A stretch of 64,000 bases of DNA, taken from assembly GCA_965153355.1 (NCBI GenBank), contig OZ231127.1:10416001-10480000 (forward strand), given 5' to 3'. Shown here piece by piece: positions 61,301 through 64,000 of this stretch; positions within the stretch are counted from its first letter, which is position 1; the number at the start of each line of letters is the position of its first letter. Source of the DNA: Flaccisagitta enflata. Its lineage: Eukaryota; Chaetognatha; Sagittoidea; Aphragmophora. The position numbers and the translations under genes are program-made. Under the pieces are notes generated by a model. That model made no database searches. It saw only the letters and a list, made by a program, of their open reading frames with translations, and was not told the DNA's origin.

Positions 61301-63944
61301 CAGTATTAAATATTGCTTTATGGGGAAGTAAATCATAGATTTTGCGGGGAAGGAAAGCAAAGGCCGGGGGGGGGAAAGAAACCAAAAGCCGTGCAACTAT
61401 GTACACCCCTGGAAAAACTTGTTACAAAATGAAATATTTGCCAATTTTAGTTGATGCTAATTTGCTTCCGTCTCTCATCATCAGGCGTGTTTCCCTGACA
61501 TGGAGTTTGAAGACTCTTCGTCCGAAAGCGACGACAGCAACGCGCGCGTCAAAGACAACAATAACGTCTCCACGATTCAACAACAGCAACAACAGCAGCT
61601 TTTGCTAAGACAACAGCAGTTACAGCAGCAATTGCAACAACAACAACAACAGCAGCAAGCGCAGGCGATTCCAAGCGGCGGTCAATGGCAGGCGACGCAG
61701 ACGACGGGATTCATTCAACATCAACCTTTGACGACGACCGCCTTCGTCAACGGCATCCTCATCAACAACGGCAACGCCATCTCCGTCATCAACGCTCAAG
61801 ACCTCGTCCTATTCCAACAACAACCCATTCAGCAACAACAACAACAACAACAACAGCTGATCGCCGTTAAGACAGATCATGACGGAGAGGCAGGGGCAGG
61901 CGCGATAGCAGGGGCGGGGGCAGTGACTTATCACGAACGAGAAGTGCTTCCAGAAGAAGAGAAAAACCGGCATCAAAGCGAAGTCAAAGATTTAAATATT
62001 ATCCGCGTCGGAAAACTGACAGAGGAGGTGAGATTGAGAATGTAGATAATTTCAAATTGGCGATGGTGATTCATAGTTTCGAATCATTGGAATCAGAGAT
62101 ACAAGGTATGGATTAGGTAGAATGGTGCAGACCTATGAAGTTGAAGGAACGATTACCACTCTTTCTTAAGTCTTTGGCTTTGAAGATCGGCTTGAATTGA
62201 GTTATTTGATTTGATTTTAATTCCTTTACTCAGGACGGATCGGTTTTGAGCGACTCAGATAGTGAGACCAACGACGGCAAAAAGACTTCCTCCACGTCTA
62301 CTAACAACATAAACGGCGCCAACGCCATCGGCGCCCTGAGCGGCGCTAACGCCATCAGCGGCGTCAGCAACGTCAGCGCCATCGGCGGCGGCAACGCCAT
62401 CGTGTTCGCGACTCCTTCCGGCGAATGGCGTCAAATCATCGCGGCTCCGCAGCAGATTCTCACTCAACAACCTCAACAACTCATCGCCGCTTCGCCGCCG
62501 CAACTTCAACAACAGCAGCCGCTGCAGCAAGTCATCAAAACGGACGAAGACCGTCAACAAGTCGTCTCTCGGCATCAACAGACGGTTCCGCTGCAACTGC
62601 AACAGCAGGTGCAACAGCAGCAGCAACAACAGCAACAAGTCAGCTCCATTTCTCCGCGAATTGTGACCGATGTTCGCGAGACAACATCGAGAAGAACAAA
62701 CTGCGGAGTCTGTCAAGGTAAAGACTATATTGAGTGTGAGATGAAATCTCGATTTGACGGAAAAAAATGAAAATCACTCCATAGAAATGTCATTGGAAAT
62801 CTTAACGATAGTAGCCGCGTGCATTTGTAATGAATCTAATTGAAAATATACCATGACTTGATTTCTTATTGCTTAGTATCTATCGACGATACACTTTAAG
62901 TTGAAAATACAGGCAAATTTACTTCCCCCTAGATTCTTTGTCATCACCTCGTAATATTGCTTACAGTAGATGACACACTTTCACAGTCACGCATCGTTTC
63001 TTCTCTATCGACCTTACAGGATGTTCGGTGCCGAATAACTGCGGCACGTGCGCACCTTGCAACAACAAAAACCTCAAGAAGAAATGCGTGCAGAGGAGAT
63101 GTTTGGCTCTCTTGGCTGAACCAACCAGCCGCAGGGTAAGAGAAAGAAAAAAAAATTTCATCTGTTTTTAGTTTAGCGGAGACACGCCACTTTATAAGAA
63201 GCGCTGTCCGTCCGTCTTTCACACGTGTGTGTGTGTGTGTGTTTTTGTGTGTGTGTATTTTTGTGTTTTTGTGTGTGTGTATTTTTGTGTGTGTTTGAGT
63301 TTGTGTTTTTGTGTGTGAGTGTTTTGTGTGTGTTTGTGTGTGTTCGTGTGTGTGTTTTTGTGTTTGTTTTTGTGTATGTGTTTGTGTGTGTGTTTTTGTG
63401 TTTGTTTTTGTGTATGTGTTTTTGTGTGTGGGTCTTCGTCAGCGACGAATTTCTAAACCCACGTTATCTGTCGGCTTTTCCCAATTCCCACACTGTGGTT
63501 CACAGAGAGTTTGTATGACACATGATTATAATTCAGTGTATATTCATTCCATTTGTCCTTTAGTCGGTGCGCGTTACAGAAGACGCCTCTCATTCCTCAA
63601 TCGCCTCGTCCACCTCCTCCACTTCCGTTGGCGGCGGCGTTTCGACGGCGTCAACATCATCATCAGCACCAAGATCCGCTTCCCCCAACAGCTCGTCGAC
63701 TCCGGCCTCCGAAATCAAAATCCTCGAAATTCAACTCGTTCTTCCGGAAGATGATGAGAATGGCGAGGAGGCGCTGGGAAGCTTCGACGACGATGTCCTC
63801 TCGCCGCCGATTCTGTCTTCTCCGCTTTCTTCTCCTAATAACACCACCACCACTTCAGCCGCAGCCGCTTCAGCTCCTTTCTCACCACCGCAACCTTCCT
63901 GCTCGACCGGTAATTTGGAATGTGGGGAATATGAAAGTGTTTAA
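19516..63944 (+). CDS. Giant Ski/Sno-like nuclear protein with CXXC zinc finger (32 exons, about 7,090 aa)
   Basis: Thirty-two exons can be chained by GT-AG introns with all 31 phase joins matching. Seen in order: Ser/Thr-rich N-terminus with SUMO-interaction-like motifs (residues about 990-1210), an AT-hook-like RGRPRK (about 2013), a Ski/Sno/Dac-like segment (about 2645-2735), lysine-rich nuclear signals, two C2H2-like fingers (about 3245-3300), a third finger (about 3433), a second AT-hook-like RRRGRPRR (about 3755), a Ski SAND-like zinc segment (about 6472), polyQ tracts, and a CXXC finger (about 6923-6958). Known: Ski/Sno proteins are nuclear co-repressors that bind SMADs; CXXC fingers bind CpG DNA. 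Inferred: a chromatin-bound transcriptional regulator. In ordinary Ski the two Ski domains are nearly adjacent; here about 3,700 residues separate them. The main alternative is two or three adjacent genes. It may continue past the window. Confidence 0.62.
20159..20373. repeat. (TG)n followed by CTCTCTCCCC pyrimidine repeats (intron 1)
   Basis: TG dinucleotides to about 20212, then TCTCTCCCCC- and TCGATCTC-type units. The intron (19949-20570) holds nothing else. Confidence 0.9.
20571..24820 (+). CDS. Giant gene exon 2 (4.25 kb, disordered, SUMO-interaction-like motifs)
   Basis: Acceptor TTGGTTTCAG; donor ATTAAG before GTGAGCG, phase 0. It encodes about residues 145-1561, rich in Ser, Thr, Pro, Asp and Glu. 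It has internal peptide repeats: ELVDDKPS-type (about 21358-21440), VVVAPPSS-type (about 21835-22010) and YTIASATSR-type (about 22420-22500). Three hydrophobic-plus-acidic motifs lie at 23117-23160 and 23662-23766. The first codons, [20 protein letters not shown], are the most conserved-looking part. It ends in Gln/Pro runs. Confidence 0.85.
24821..26629. other. Giant gene intron 2
   Basis: Contains a foldback element (25000-25419), a CATT microsatellite (25555-25597), T-rich TTCATT/TTGTT sequence to about 25925, and a purine-rich stretch with a G run near 26370. Open frames in it are Phe/Ser/Cys-rich shadows. Confidence 0.6.
25000..25419. mobile_element. Foldback element with 10-bp target duplication
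   Basis: TCATCCAATT flanks both sides (24990-24999 and 25420-25429). Inside, AATACAACGTGAAGATTAC at the left is matched in inverse near 25385-25402, and TACAATTTACGCCACCG near 25117 is matched by CGGTGGCGTAAATTGTA near 25273. No coding capacity. Confidence 0.8.
26630..27384 (+). CDS. Giant gene exon 3
   Basis: Acceptor TTTCTCTCCAG, entered in phase 0; donor GGAAG before GTAGAA, phase 2. About 251 residues with a triplicated [20 protein letters not shown]-like unit near 26780-26840, a basic [11 protein letters not shown] stretch and an Asn run. Confidence 0.82.
27743..28121 (+). CDS. Giant gene exon 4
   Basis: Acceptor TTTTGTTTCGCAG; it continues in phase 2 to [23 protein letters not shown] pentapeptide array follows (about 27918-28005). 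Donor AAGCCG before GTTGGT is weak but is the one that gives phase 0 for exon 5. Confidence 0.75.
28122..28433. other. Giant gene intron 4 with decayed copies of its own acceptor
   Basis: TATAG-GTAAAAGAGCTGGTTGATTG at about 28317 and TTTTAG-GTATTGAAGACGATTGATC at about 28371 resemble the true exon 5 start, TCTTAG-GTAAAAAAGATAATTGATC at 28434. Each earlier copy runs quickly into a stop. Confidence 0.6.
28434..28515 (+). CDS. Giant gene exon 5
   Basis: Acceptor CTCCAATCTTAG; it encodes [20 protein letters not shown] and then SIRPDFQ, an ordered, conserved-looking segment. Donor TTCCAAG before GTATCC, phase 1. Confidence 0.8.
28833..28954 (+). CDS. Giant gene exon 6 (seed of a 70-bp minisatellite)
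   Basis: The acceptor lies after a long T run. It encodes [20 protein letters not shown] and then [21 protein letters not shown]. Donor GAGACAG before GTGAGG, phase 0. The last 60 or so bases, with the donor, are repeated about 30 times downstream. Confidence 0.82.
28885..30945. repeat. 70-bp minisatellite, about 30 copies, each carrying a splice donor
   Basis: The period is 70 bases where regular (for example GACAGGTGAG at 30241, 30311 and 30381), with a shorter sub-family lacking about six bases (CTGGACTCGG units, 29390-30140). The first copy is the end of exon 6 plus its donor. Every unit keeps AAAAAGAGACAG-GTGAGG. Confidence 0.95.
31239..31522 (+). CDS. Giant gene exon 7 (AT-hook-like motif)
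   Basis: Acceptor TTTGTCTTTCAG, phase 0. It begins [15 protein letters not shown], whose RGRPRK core (31254-31271) resembles an AT-hook. An Asp/Glu-rich stretch follows, then [20 protein letters not shown], probably helical. Donor CGAAGAAG before GTGTGA, phase 2. Confidence 0.82.
31523..32332. other. Giant gene intron 7: GTT-rich tract, family B element, TG tract
   Basis: 31545-31975 is TTGTTGTTTTTAG-type sequence; 31985-32156 is a family B element; 32159-32243 is a TG microsatellite. The long plus-strand frame that crosses it is only Val/Phe/Cys. Confidence 0.8.
31985..32156 (-). repeat. Family B dispersed element
   Basis: It starts AGTTGCGGACACGCAACTC and ends GGCCGTGTATCCGGCCTTGTT, with CCGTCCGTCCGT units between. 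Confidence 0.75.
32333..32460 (+). CDS. Giant gene exon 8
   Basis: Acceptor ACATAAATAG, phase 2. It encodes [20 protein letters not shown] and [20 protein letters not shown]. Donor CTAGCCG before GTAACA, phase 1. No family recognised. Confidence 0.78.
32461..32893. other. Giant gene intron 8, nothing recognised
   Basis: Non-repetitive AT-rich sequence without a supported exon. Confidence 0.5.
32894..32965 (+). CDS. Giant gene exon 9
   Basis: Acceptor CGCTTCCTCAG; a 72-base exon encoding [20 protein letters not shown] and PTE. Donor TGAAG before GTGAAT, phase 1. Confidence 0.72.
33106..33210 (+). CDS. Giant gene exon 10
   Basis: Acceptor CACTTTCCAG; it encodes [20 protein letters not shown] and then [14 protein letters not shown]. 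Donor GCCAAC before GTAAGA, phase 1. Confidence 0.75.
33268..33727. mobile_element. Foldback element
   Basis: The left arm is ACCGCTTCCAATATGG, AATAAGAGCGGAGGAGGGAC, TGCAGTGGCGGTTGACAC, ATGGCGCCACCATGGCGAT. The right arm is its near-perfect inverse, ending CATTATGGAAGCGGT. The arms are about 180 bp. No clear target duplication. Confidence 0.78.
33925..35660. repeat. GAAA/GATT minisatellite, 1.7 kb
   Basis: First half: 20-bp GAAAGAAAGATTGAAGGAAA units (to about 34670). Second half: GATTGATTGAAAGAAAGAGA-type units with varying numbers of GATT. Confidence 0.95.
36073..36134 (+). CDS. Giant gene exon 11
   Basis: Acceptor TTGCTTTCCAG; a 62-base exon that restores phase 0 and encodes [20 protein letters not shown]. 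Donor CACGTG before GTGAGT is strong. It is short and low-complexity, so it is the least independent of the exon calls. Confidence 0.62.
36135..36612. other. Giant gene intron 11: two microsatellites
   Basis: 36187-36275 has 12-bp TTTCTGGAGGCC-type units (about eight); 36478-36577 has TTTCA repeated about 20 times. Confidence 0.9.
36613..36697 (+). CDS. Giant gene exon 12
   Basis: Acceptor TTTCTTATTCAG; it encodes [20 protein letters not shown] and SSLLPLPQ. Donor CTCAAG before GTAATC, phase 1. The exon end and donor are copied again at 36720-36756. Confidence 0.75.
36680..36756. repeat. Duplication of exon 12 end with its splice donor
   Basis: CAGTAGCTTGTTACC-CTTCCTCAAG-GTAATCATT occurs at 36682-36706 and again at 36721-36756 with one mismatch. 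Confidence 0.85.
36933..37061 (+). CDS. Giant gene exon 13
   Basis: Acceptor CGTCTTTCTCAG; it encodes [20 protein letters not shown] and continues [14 protein letters not shown]. Donor TCTGCGT before GTAAGT, phase 1. Confidence 0.8.
37163..37330 (+). repeat. Family B dispersed element (intron 13)
   Basis: It starts ACAAGGCCGGATACACGGC, has GGGCAGGAGCAGTAATGC, CCGACCGACG, and ends near GTCGCGCACACGCGAC. Confidence 0.75.
37375..37464 (+). CDS. Giant gene exon 14
   Basis: Acceptor TATGACTTCAG; it encodes [20 protein letters not shown] and EPPARSISQ. Donor TCTCAAG before GTGATC, phase 1. The exon end and donor recur near 37596-37635. Confidence 0.75.
37446..37635. repeat. Duplication of exon 14 end with its splice donor
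   Basis: TGCCAGATCCATTTCTCAAG-GTGATCCAGCTCTCAA at 37445-37480 recurs as TGCCAGATTCATTTCTCAAG-GTGATCCGGCTCTCAA at about 37599-37634, separated by CT-rich sequence. GTGATCCAGCTCTCAAA is also doubled directly at 37465-37498. Confidence 0.85.
37724..37840 (+). CDS. Giant gene exon 15
   Basis: Acceptor TCTTATTGCAG; it encodes [20 protein letters not shown] and then [19 protein letters not shown]. Donor CAGCAAG before GTATTA, phase 1. Confidence 0.78.
37841..39341. other. Giant gene intron 15: MITE-like element and GACA repeat
   Basis: Holds a MITE-like element (37874-38476), GACAGACAGATA-type repeats (about 38560-38830), and a C-run/A-run junction (39270-39295). No exon supported. Confidence 0.7.
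37874..38476. mobile_element. MITE-like element with short terminal inverted repeats
   Basis: ATATGACGCACTGAAA at the left end and TTTCAGTGCGTCATAT at the right. The centre has an inner hairpin, AACATAGCGCG with CGCGCTATGTT (about 38143-38190). No coding capacity; no clear target duplication. Confidence 0.72.
39342..39466 (+). CDS. Giant gene exon 16
   Basis: Acceptor TTTTCCTCAG; it encodes [20 protein letters not shown] and then [20 protein letters not shown], a predicted helical, ordered segment. Donor GCTATG before GTGAGG, phase 0. Confidence 0.82.
39591..39658 (+). CDS. Giant gene exon 17
   Basis: Acceptor CTGCCTTTTCAG; it encodes [20 protein letters not shown]. Donor GATCCCAG before GTACGA, phase 2. 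Confidence 0.75.
39870..40082 (+). CDS. Giant gene exon 18
   Basis: Acceptor TTCATTTTCCAG, phase 2; Ser-rich, then [20 protein letters not shown]. Donor CTCGAAAG before GTAAAG, phase 2. Confidence 0.78.
40083..40537. other. Giant gene intron 18, TTTC/ATTT-rich
   Basis: Pyrimidine-rich with TCAATATTTCAATC-type degenerate units; nothing else seen. Confidence 0.6.
40538..40777 (+). CDS. Giant gene exon 19
   Basis: Acceptor CAATATTTCAG, phase 2. It encodes [20 protein letters not shown], Ser/Gln-rich and Ala-run sequence, then [19 protein letters not shown]. Donor ATCAATAG before GTATAC, phase 2. Confidence 0.78.
41065..41338 (+). CDS. Giant gene exon 20 (start of Ski/Sno/Dac-like segment)
   Basis: Acceptor CCTTCCCTCTATAG, phase 2. 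Ser/Thr-rich sequence leads into [20 protein letters not shown] and LADIHHQ, resembling the first strand, loop and Leu-Pro-type helix start of the Ski/Sno/Dachshund fold. Donor CATCAG before GTACAT, phase 0. Confidence 0.82.
41800..42245. repeat. About 150-bp unit, three copies
   Basis: AAAGTGAAAAA(T/C)GTGCATAAC, GGTATGTAGTC and CAACATATGTATTTGA recur at about 41807, 41961 and 42121. A related diverged fragment in reverse orientation is near 14210-14420. Confidence 0.85.
42242..42840. repeat. 13-bp minisatellite
   Basis: Units ACAACGCCGTTTG and variants (CCATTTG, TAACGCCGTTG) fill about 600 bases. On the minus strand it reads as a repetitive [13 protein letters not shown]-type frame with no start or family support. 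Confidence 0.95.
42968..43085 (+). CDS. Giant gene exon 21 (middle of Ski/Sno/Dac-like segment)
   Basis: Acceptor CTTTTCTTCACAG; it encodes [20 protein letters not shown] and then [19 protein letters not shown]. This matches the helix that in Ski carries the VLRD motif and the following ERC/Q-D-L-type helix. Donor TTCTCAG before GTGAGC, phase 1. Confidence 0.85.
43086..44519. other. Giant gene intron 21
   Basis: Mostly unremarkable, with a GC-rich inverted repeat at 43770-44020. No exon supported. Confidence 0.6.
43770..44020. repeat. GC-rich inverted repeat of GGCCCAAATC units
   Basis: CAGCCTCGAGGCCCAAATTC-type units on the left are inverted on the right as GAATTTGGGCCTCGAGGCTG, around a centre near 43858; period about 25 bases. 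Confidence 0.85.
44520..44813 (+). CDS. Giant gene exon 22 (end of Ski/Sno/Dac-like segment)
   Basis: Acceptor TGCCATTGACAG, phase 1. It begins [20 protein letters not shown], parallel to the conserved SC-(I/V)T-(K/R)-x-(D/E)AE/H-type strand and helix that close the Ski/Dac fold. Gly/Ser-rich linker follows. Donor AGAAGCG before GTAACA, phase 1. Confidence 0.82.
44828..45038. mobile_element. Small MITE with perfect 28-bp inverted ends (intron 22)
   Basis: The left end ACGTGTTGAACAATTAGG continues CGGAAAAACA; the right end is its exact inverse, finishing GTTCAACACGT. 211 bp, no coding. Confidence 0.88.
45238..45470 (+). CDS. Giant gene exon 23 (Lys-rich nuclear signal)
   Basis: Acceptor CTTTTTTTCAG, phase 1. 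It encodes [20 protein letters not shown], a strong nuclear-localisation-type run, then Ala/His-rich sequence. Donor TTTTCAG before GTTTAT, phase 0, is non-consensus after GT. Confidence 0.78.
45717..46163 (+). CDS. Giant gene exon 24
   Basis: Acceptor CACTTTTTAAG, phase 0. It begins [20 protein letters not shown], a short probable coiled-coil helix, then a Pro/Ser-rich tail with QSPT-type repeats. Donor AGACAG before GTTTCA, phase 0. Confidence 0.8.
46432..46994 (+). CDS. Giant gene exon 25
   Basis: Acceptor GTCCTTTTCTCAG, phase 0. It begins [20 protein letters not shown], very basic, then an acidic DDDNDN stretch and [20 protein letters not shown]. Donor GACAG before GTATGT, phase 2. Confidence 0.82.
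47044..47637. mobile_element. MITE/foldback with 26-bp inverted ends (intron 25)
   Basis: The left end ACTATCTAGGCGGAAAAAA continues TCTTTCG; the right end is its inverse, finishing CCGCCTAGATAGT. An inner inverted pair CGCAAACCGCATCT (about 47162) and AGATGCGGTTTGCG (about 47310) extends the fold. The ends share TAGGCGGAAAAA with the element at 44828. Confidence 0.85.
47766..48042 (+). CDS. Giant gene exon 26 (paired C2H2-like zinc fingers)
   Basis: Acceptor ACAACCATCCAG, phase 2. It encodes [20 protein letters not shown] (C-x2-C ... H) continuing to NH, then [20 protein letters not shown] and RVSH (C-x2-C-x12-H-x4-H). The family cannot be named beyond C2H2. Donor GTCCAG before GTACAA, phase 0. 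Confidence 0.85.
48043..49887. repeat. Intron 26: pyrimidine minisatellite array
   Basis: CTATTCTCATCTTTTTCCT-type 18-19-bp units (48290-48780), mixed TCCATTTTC units, then about 25 near-perfect copies of the 18-bp unit TTCCTCCATGGTCATCAT (49180-49640). It is stop-free in several plus frames but is bounded by good splice sites and is not a gene. Confidence 0.9.
49888..59288 (+). CDS. Giant gene exon 27 (9.4 kb, disordered; zinc finger, AT-hook-like, KGYVY motifs)
   Basis: Acceptor TCATTTCTCTCCAG, phase 0; donor CATGACAG before GTATGA, phase 2; 9,401 bases uninterrupted, about 3,133 residues. Near its start [20 protein letters not shown] continues LFKH, a third finger. RRRGRPRR (51205-51228) is AT-hook-like. 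KG(Y/W)VY(V/I) occurs at 51505, 53758 and 54376. There are Asp/Glu runs, RD/RE dipeptide stretches (about 55530-55850), Ser, Gln, Gly and Pro runs, and an 11-residue TNDELV repeat (52190-52310). Despite the low complexity there is no stop over 9.4 kb in this frame, which supports coding. Confidence 0.88.
59289..60459. other. Giant gene intron 27
   Basis: Family B element at 59405-59552, a G run near 60029, otherwise AT-rich with no supported exon. Confidence 0.6.
59405..59552 (+). repeat. Family B dispersed element, full-looking copy
   Basis: It starts ACAAGGCCGGATACACGGC, has CAGTCGCGGACGGTTGGGC and AGGAGCAGTTATGCG, then CGGACCGACCGACCGACAC, and ends GTCGCGTGTCCGCGACTAAA. Confidence 0.8.
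60460..60871 (+). CDS. Giant gene exon 28 (Ski SAND-like zinc segment)
   Basis: The acceptor is after a pyrimidine tract, CCAAAAAAACAG, chosen because it alone gives the phase 2 left by exon 27. It encodes [20 protein letters not shown] and then [19 protein letters not shown]. The spacing C-x2-C-x2-C-x8-F-x2-H-S-H and the preceding Val-Pro-x-Leu and Ala-Ala-Cys are as in the SMAD4-binding SAND-like domain of Ski/Sno. Donor ATTCAG before GTTGGA, phase 0. Confidence 0.8.
60872..61484. other. Giant gene intron 28, nothing recognised
   Basis: AT-rich with a C run (61125-61135) and an AAAAAG purine tract (61170-61212). Confidence 0.55.
61485..62027 (+). CDS. Giant gene exon 29 (polyQ)
   Basis: Acceptor TCTCATCATCAG, phase 0. 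It begins [18 protein letters not shown], then two long Gln tracts separated by [20 protein letters not shown]. Donor GAGGAG before GTGAGA, phase 0. Confidence 0.82.
62234..62717 (+). CDS. Giant gene exon 30 (Gln-rich; first half of CXXC finger)
   Basis: Acceptor CTTTACTCAG, phase 0. [17 protein letters not shown], a Gly/Ala/Asn repeat region, Gln tracts, then [11 protein letters not shown], the first two cysteines of the CXXC finger. Donor TGTCAAG before GTAAAG, phase 1, splits the finger. Confidence 0.85.
62718..63019. other. Giant gene intron 30 (within the CXXC finger), nothing recognised
   Basis: Short AT-rich intron that splits the finger between its second and third cysteines. Confidence 0.6.
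63020..63135 (+). CDS. Giant gene exon 31 (rest of CXXC finger)
   Basis: Acceptor TCGACCTTACAG, phase 1. It encodes [20 protein letters not shown] and KCVQRRC. With exon 30 the pattern is CxxCxxC-x5-CxxCxxC-x8-C-x4-C, the canonical CXXC zinc-finger consensus. There is no KFGG motif, as in the TET/CXXC4-like rather than the DNMT1/KMT2-like class. Donor CGCAGG before GTAAGA, phase 0. Confidence 0.87.
63136..63563. other. Giant gene intron 31: truncated family B end and GT repeats
   Basis: 63172-63215 carries a family B-like start (GTTTAGCGGAGACACGCCAC, TCCGTCCGTC); 63222-63435 is a degenerate GTGTTTTTGTGT microsatellite. Confidence 0.8.
63564..63944 (+). CDS. Giant gene exon 32 (last seen; may be terminal)
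   Basis: Acceptor TTTGTCCTTTAG, phase 0. Ser/Thr-rich, then [20 protein letters not shown], an ordered acidic segment. The frame stops at 63942-63944; alternatively a donor at 63910 (ACCG before GTAATT, phase 1) leads to exons beyond the window. I cannot decide between them. Confidence 0.72.
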   Translation, partial: SVRVTEDASHSSIASSTSSTSVGGGVSTASTSSSAPRSASPNSSSTPASEIKILEIQLVLPEDDENGEEALGSFDDDVLSPPILSSPLSSPNNTTTTSAAAASAPFSPPQPSCSTGNLECGEYESV

Positions 63945-64000
63945 AATTTATTTTGTTTTGATTGATTGTTTAGTGTATGATTTGATTGATTTTAGAACAA

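Overview
The window is eukaryotic and almost certainly from an invertebrate animal. It has GT-AG introns with coherent phases, exons tens of bases to 9.4 kb long, heavy microsatellite and foldback-element content, an eukaryotic-type (RNAi-type) RNA-dependent RNA polymerase, and a protein with Ski/Sno-type domains, a family known from animals. I cannot name the species. No rRNA, tRNA, CRISPR or bacterial feature was seen.

Two genes lie head to head. On the minus strand (643-8799) three exons join in phase into a predicted protein of about 1,828 residues with three enzymatic parts: an N-terminal NadR/AAA_28-like P-loop kinase-type domain (about residues 1-185), an RNAi-type RdRP with the DLDGD catalytic motif (residues 676-680), and a C-terminal UPF1-like superfamily 1 helicase (about 1480-1828). 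This reads as a one-polypeptide version of the RdRP plus SF1-helicase partnership known from small-RNA amplification (Rdp1-Hrr1 in fission yeast, EGO-1 with ZNFX-1 in C. elegans), with an extra nucleotide-binding module in front.

From 8800 to 19515 lies about 10.7 kb without a supported gene, made of dispersed short elements, foldback elements, GA, TTTC and poly-T tracts, and small tandem arrays just before the next gene.

On the plus strand, 19516-63944 (possibly running past the window) holds one very large gene. I could chain 32 exons through 31 GT-AG introns with every phase matching, giving about 7,090 residues. Most of it is Ser/Thr/acidic/Gln low-complexity sequence, but conserved islands stand out: SUMO-interaction-like motifs, AT-hook-like motifs, a Ski/Sno/Dachshund-like segment over three exons (41065-44813), a pair of C2H2-like fingers (47766-48042), another finger at the start of a 9.4-kb exon (49888-59288), a Ski SAND-like zinc segment (60460-60871), and a CXXC zinc finger split over two exons (62234-63135). 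The simplest reading is a hugely expanded Ski/Sno-related chromatin protein that has also acquired a CpG-DNA-binding CXXC finger.

The introns of this gene are a museum of repeats: a 70-bp minisatellite that copies an exon end together with its splice donor, two smaller duplications of the same kind, an 18-bp pyrimidine array, a 13-bp array, a 20-bp GAAA/GATT array and several foldback/MITE-like elements. There is no sign that the two genes work in one pathway.
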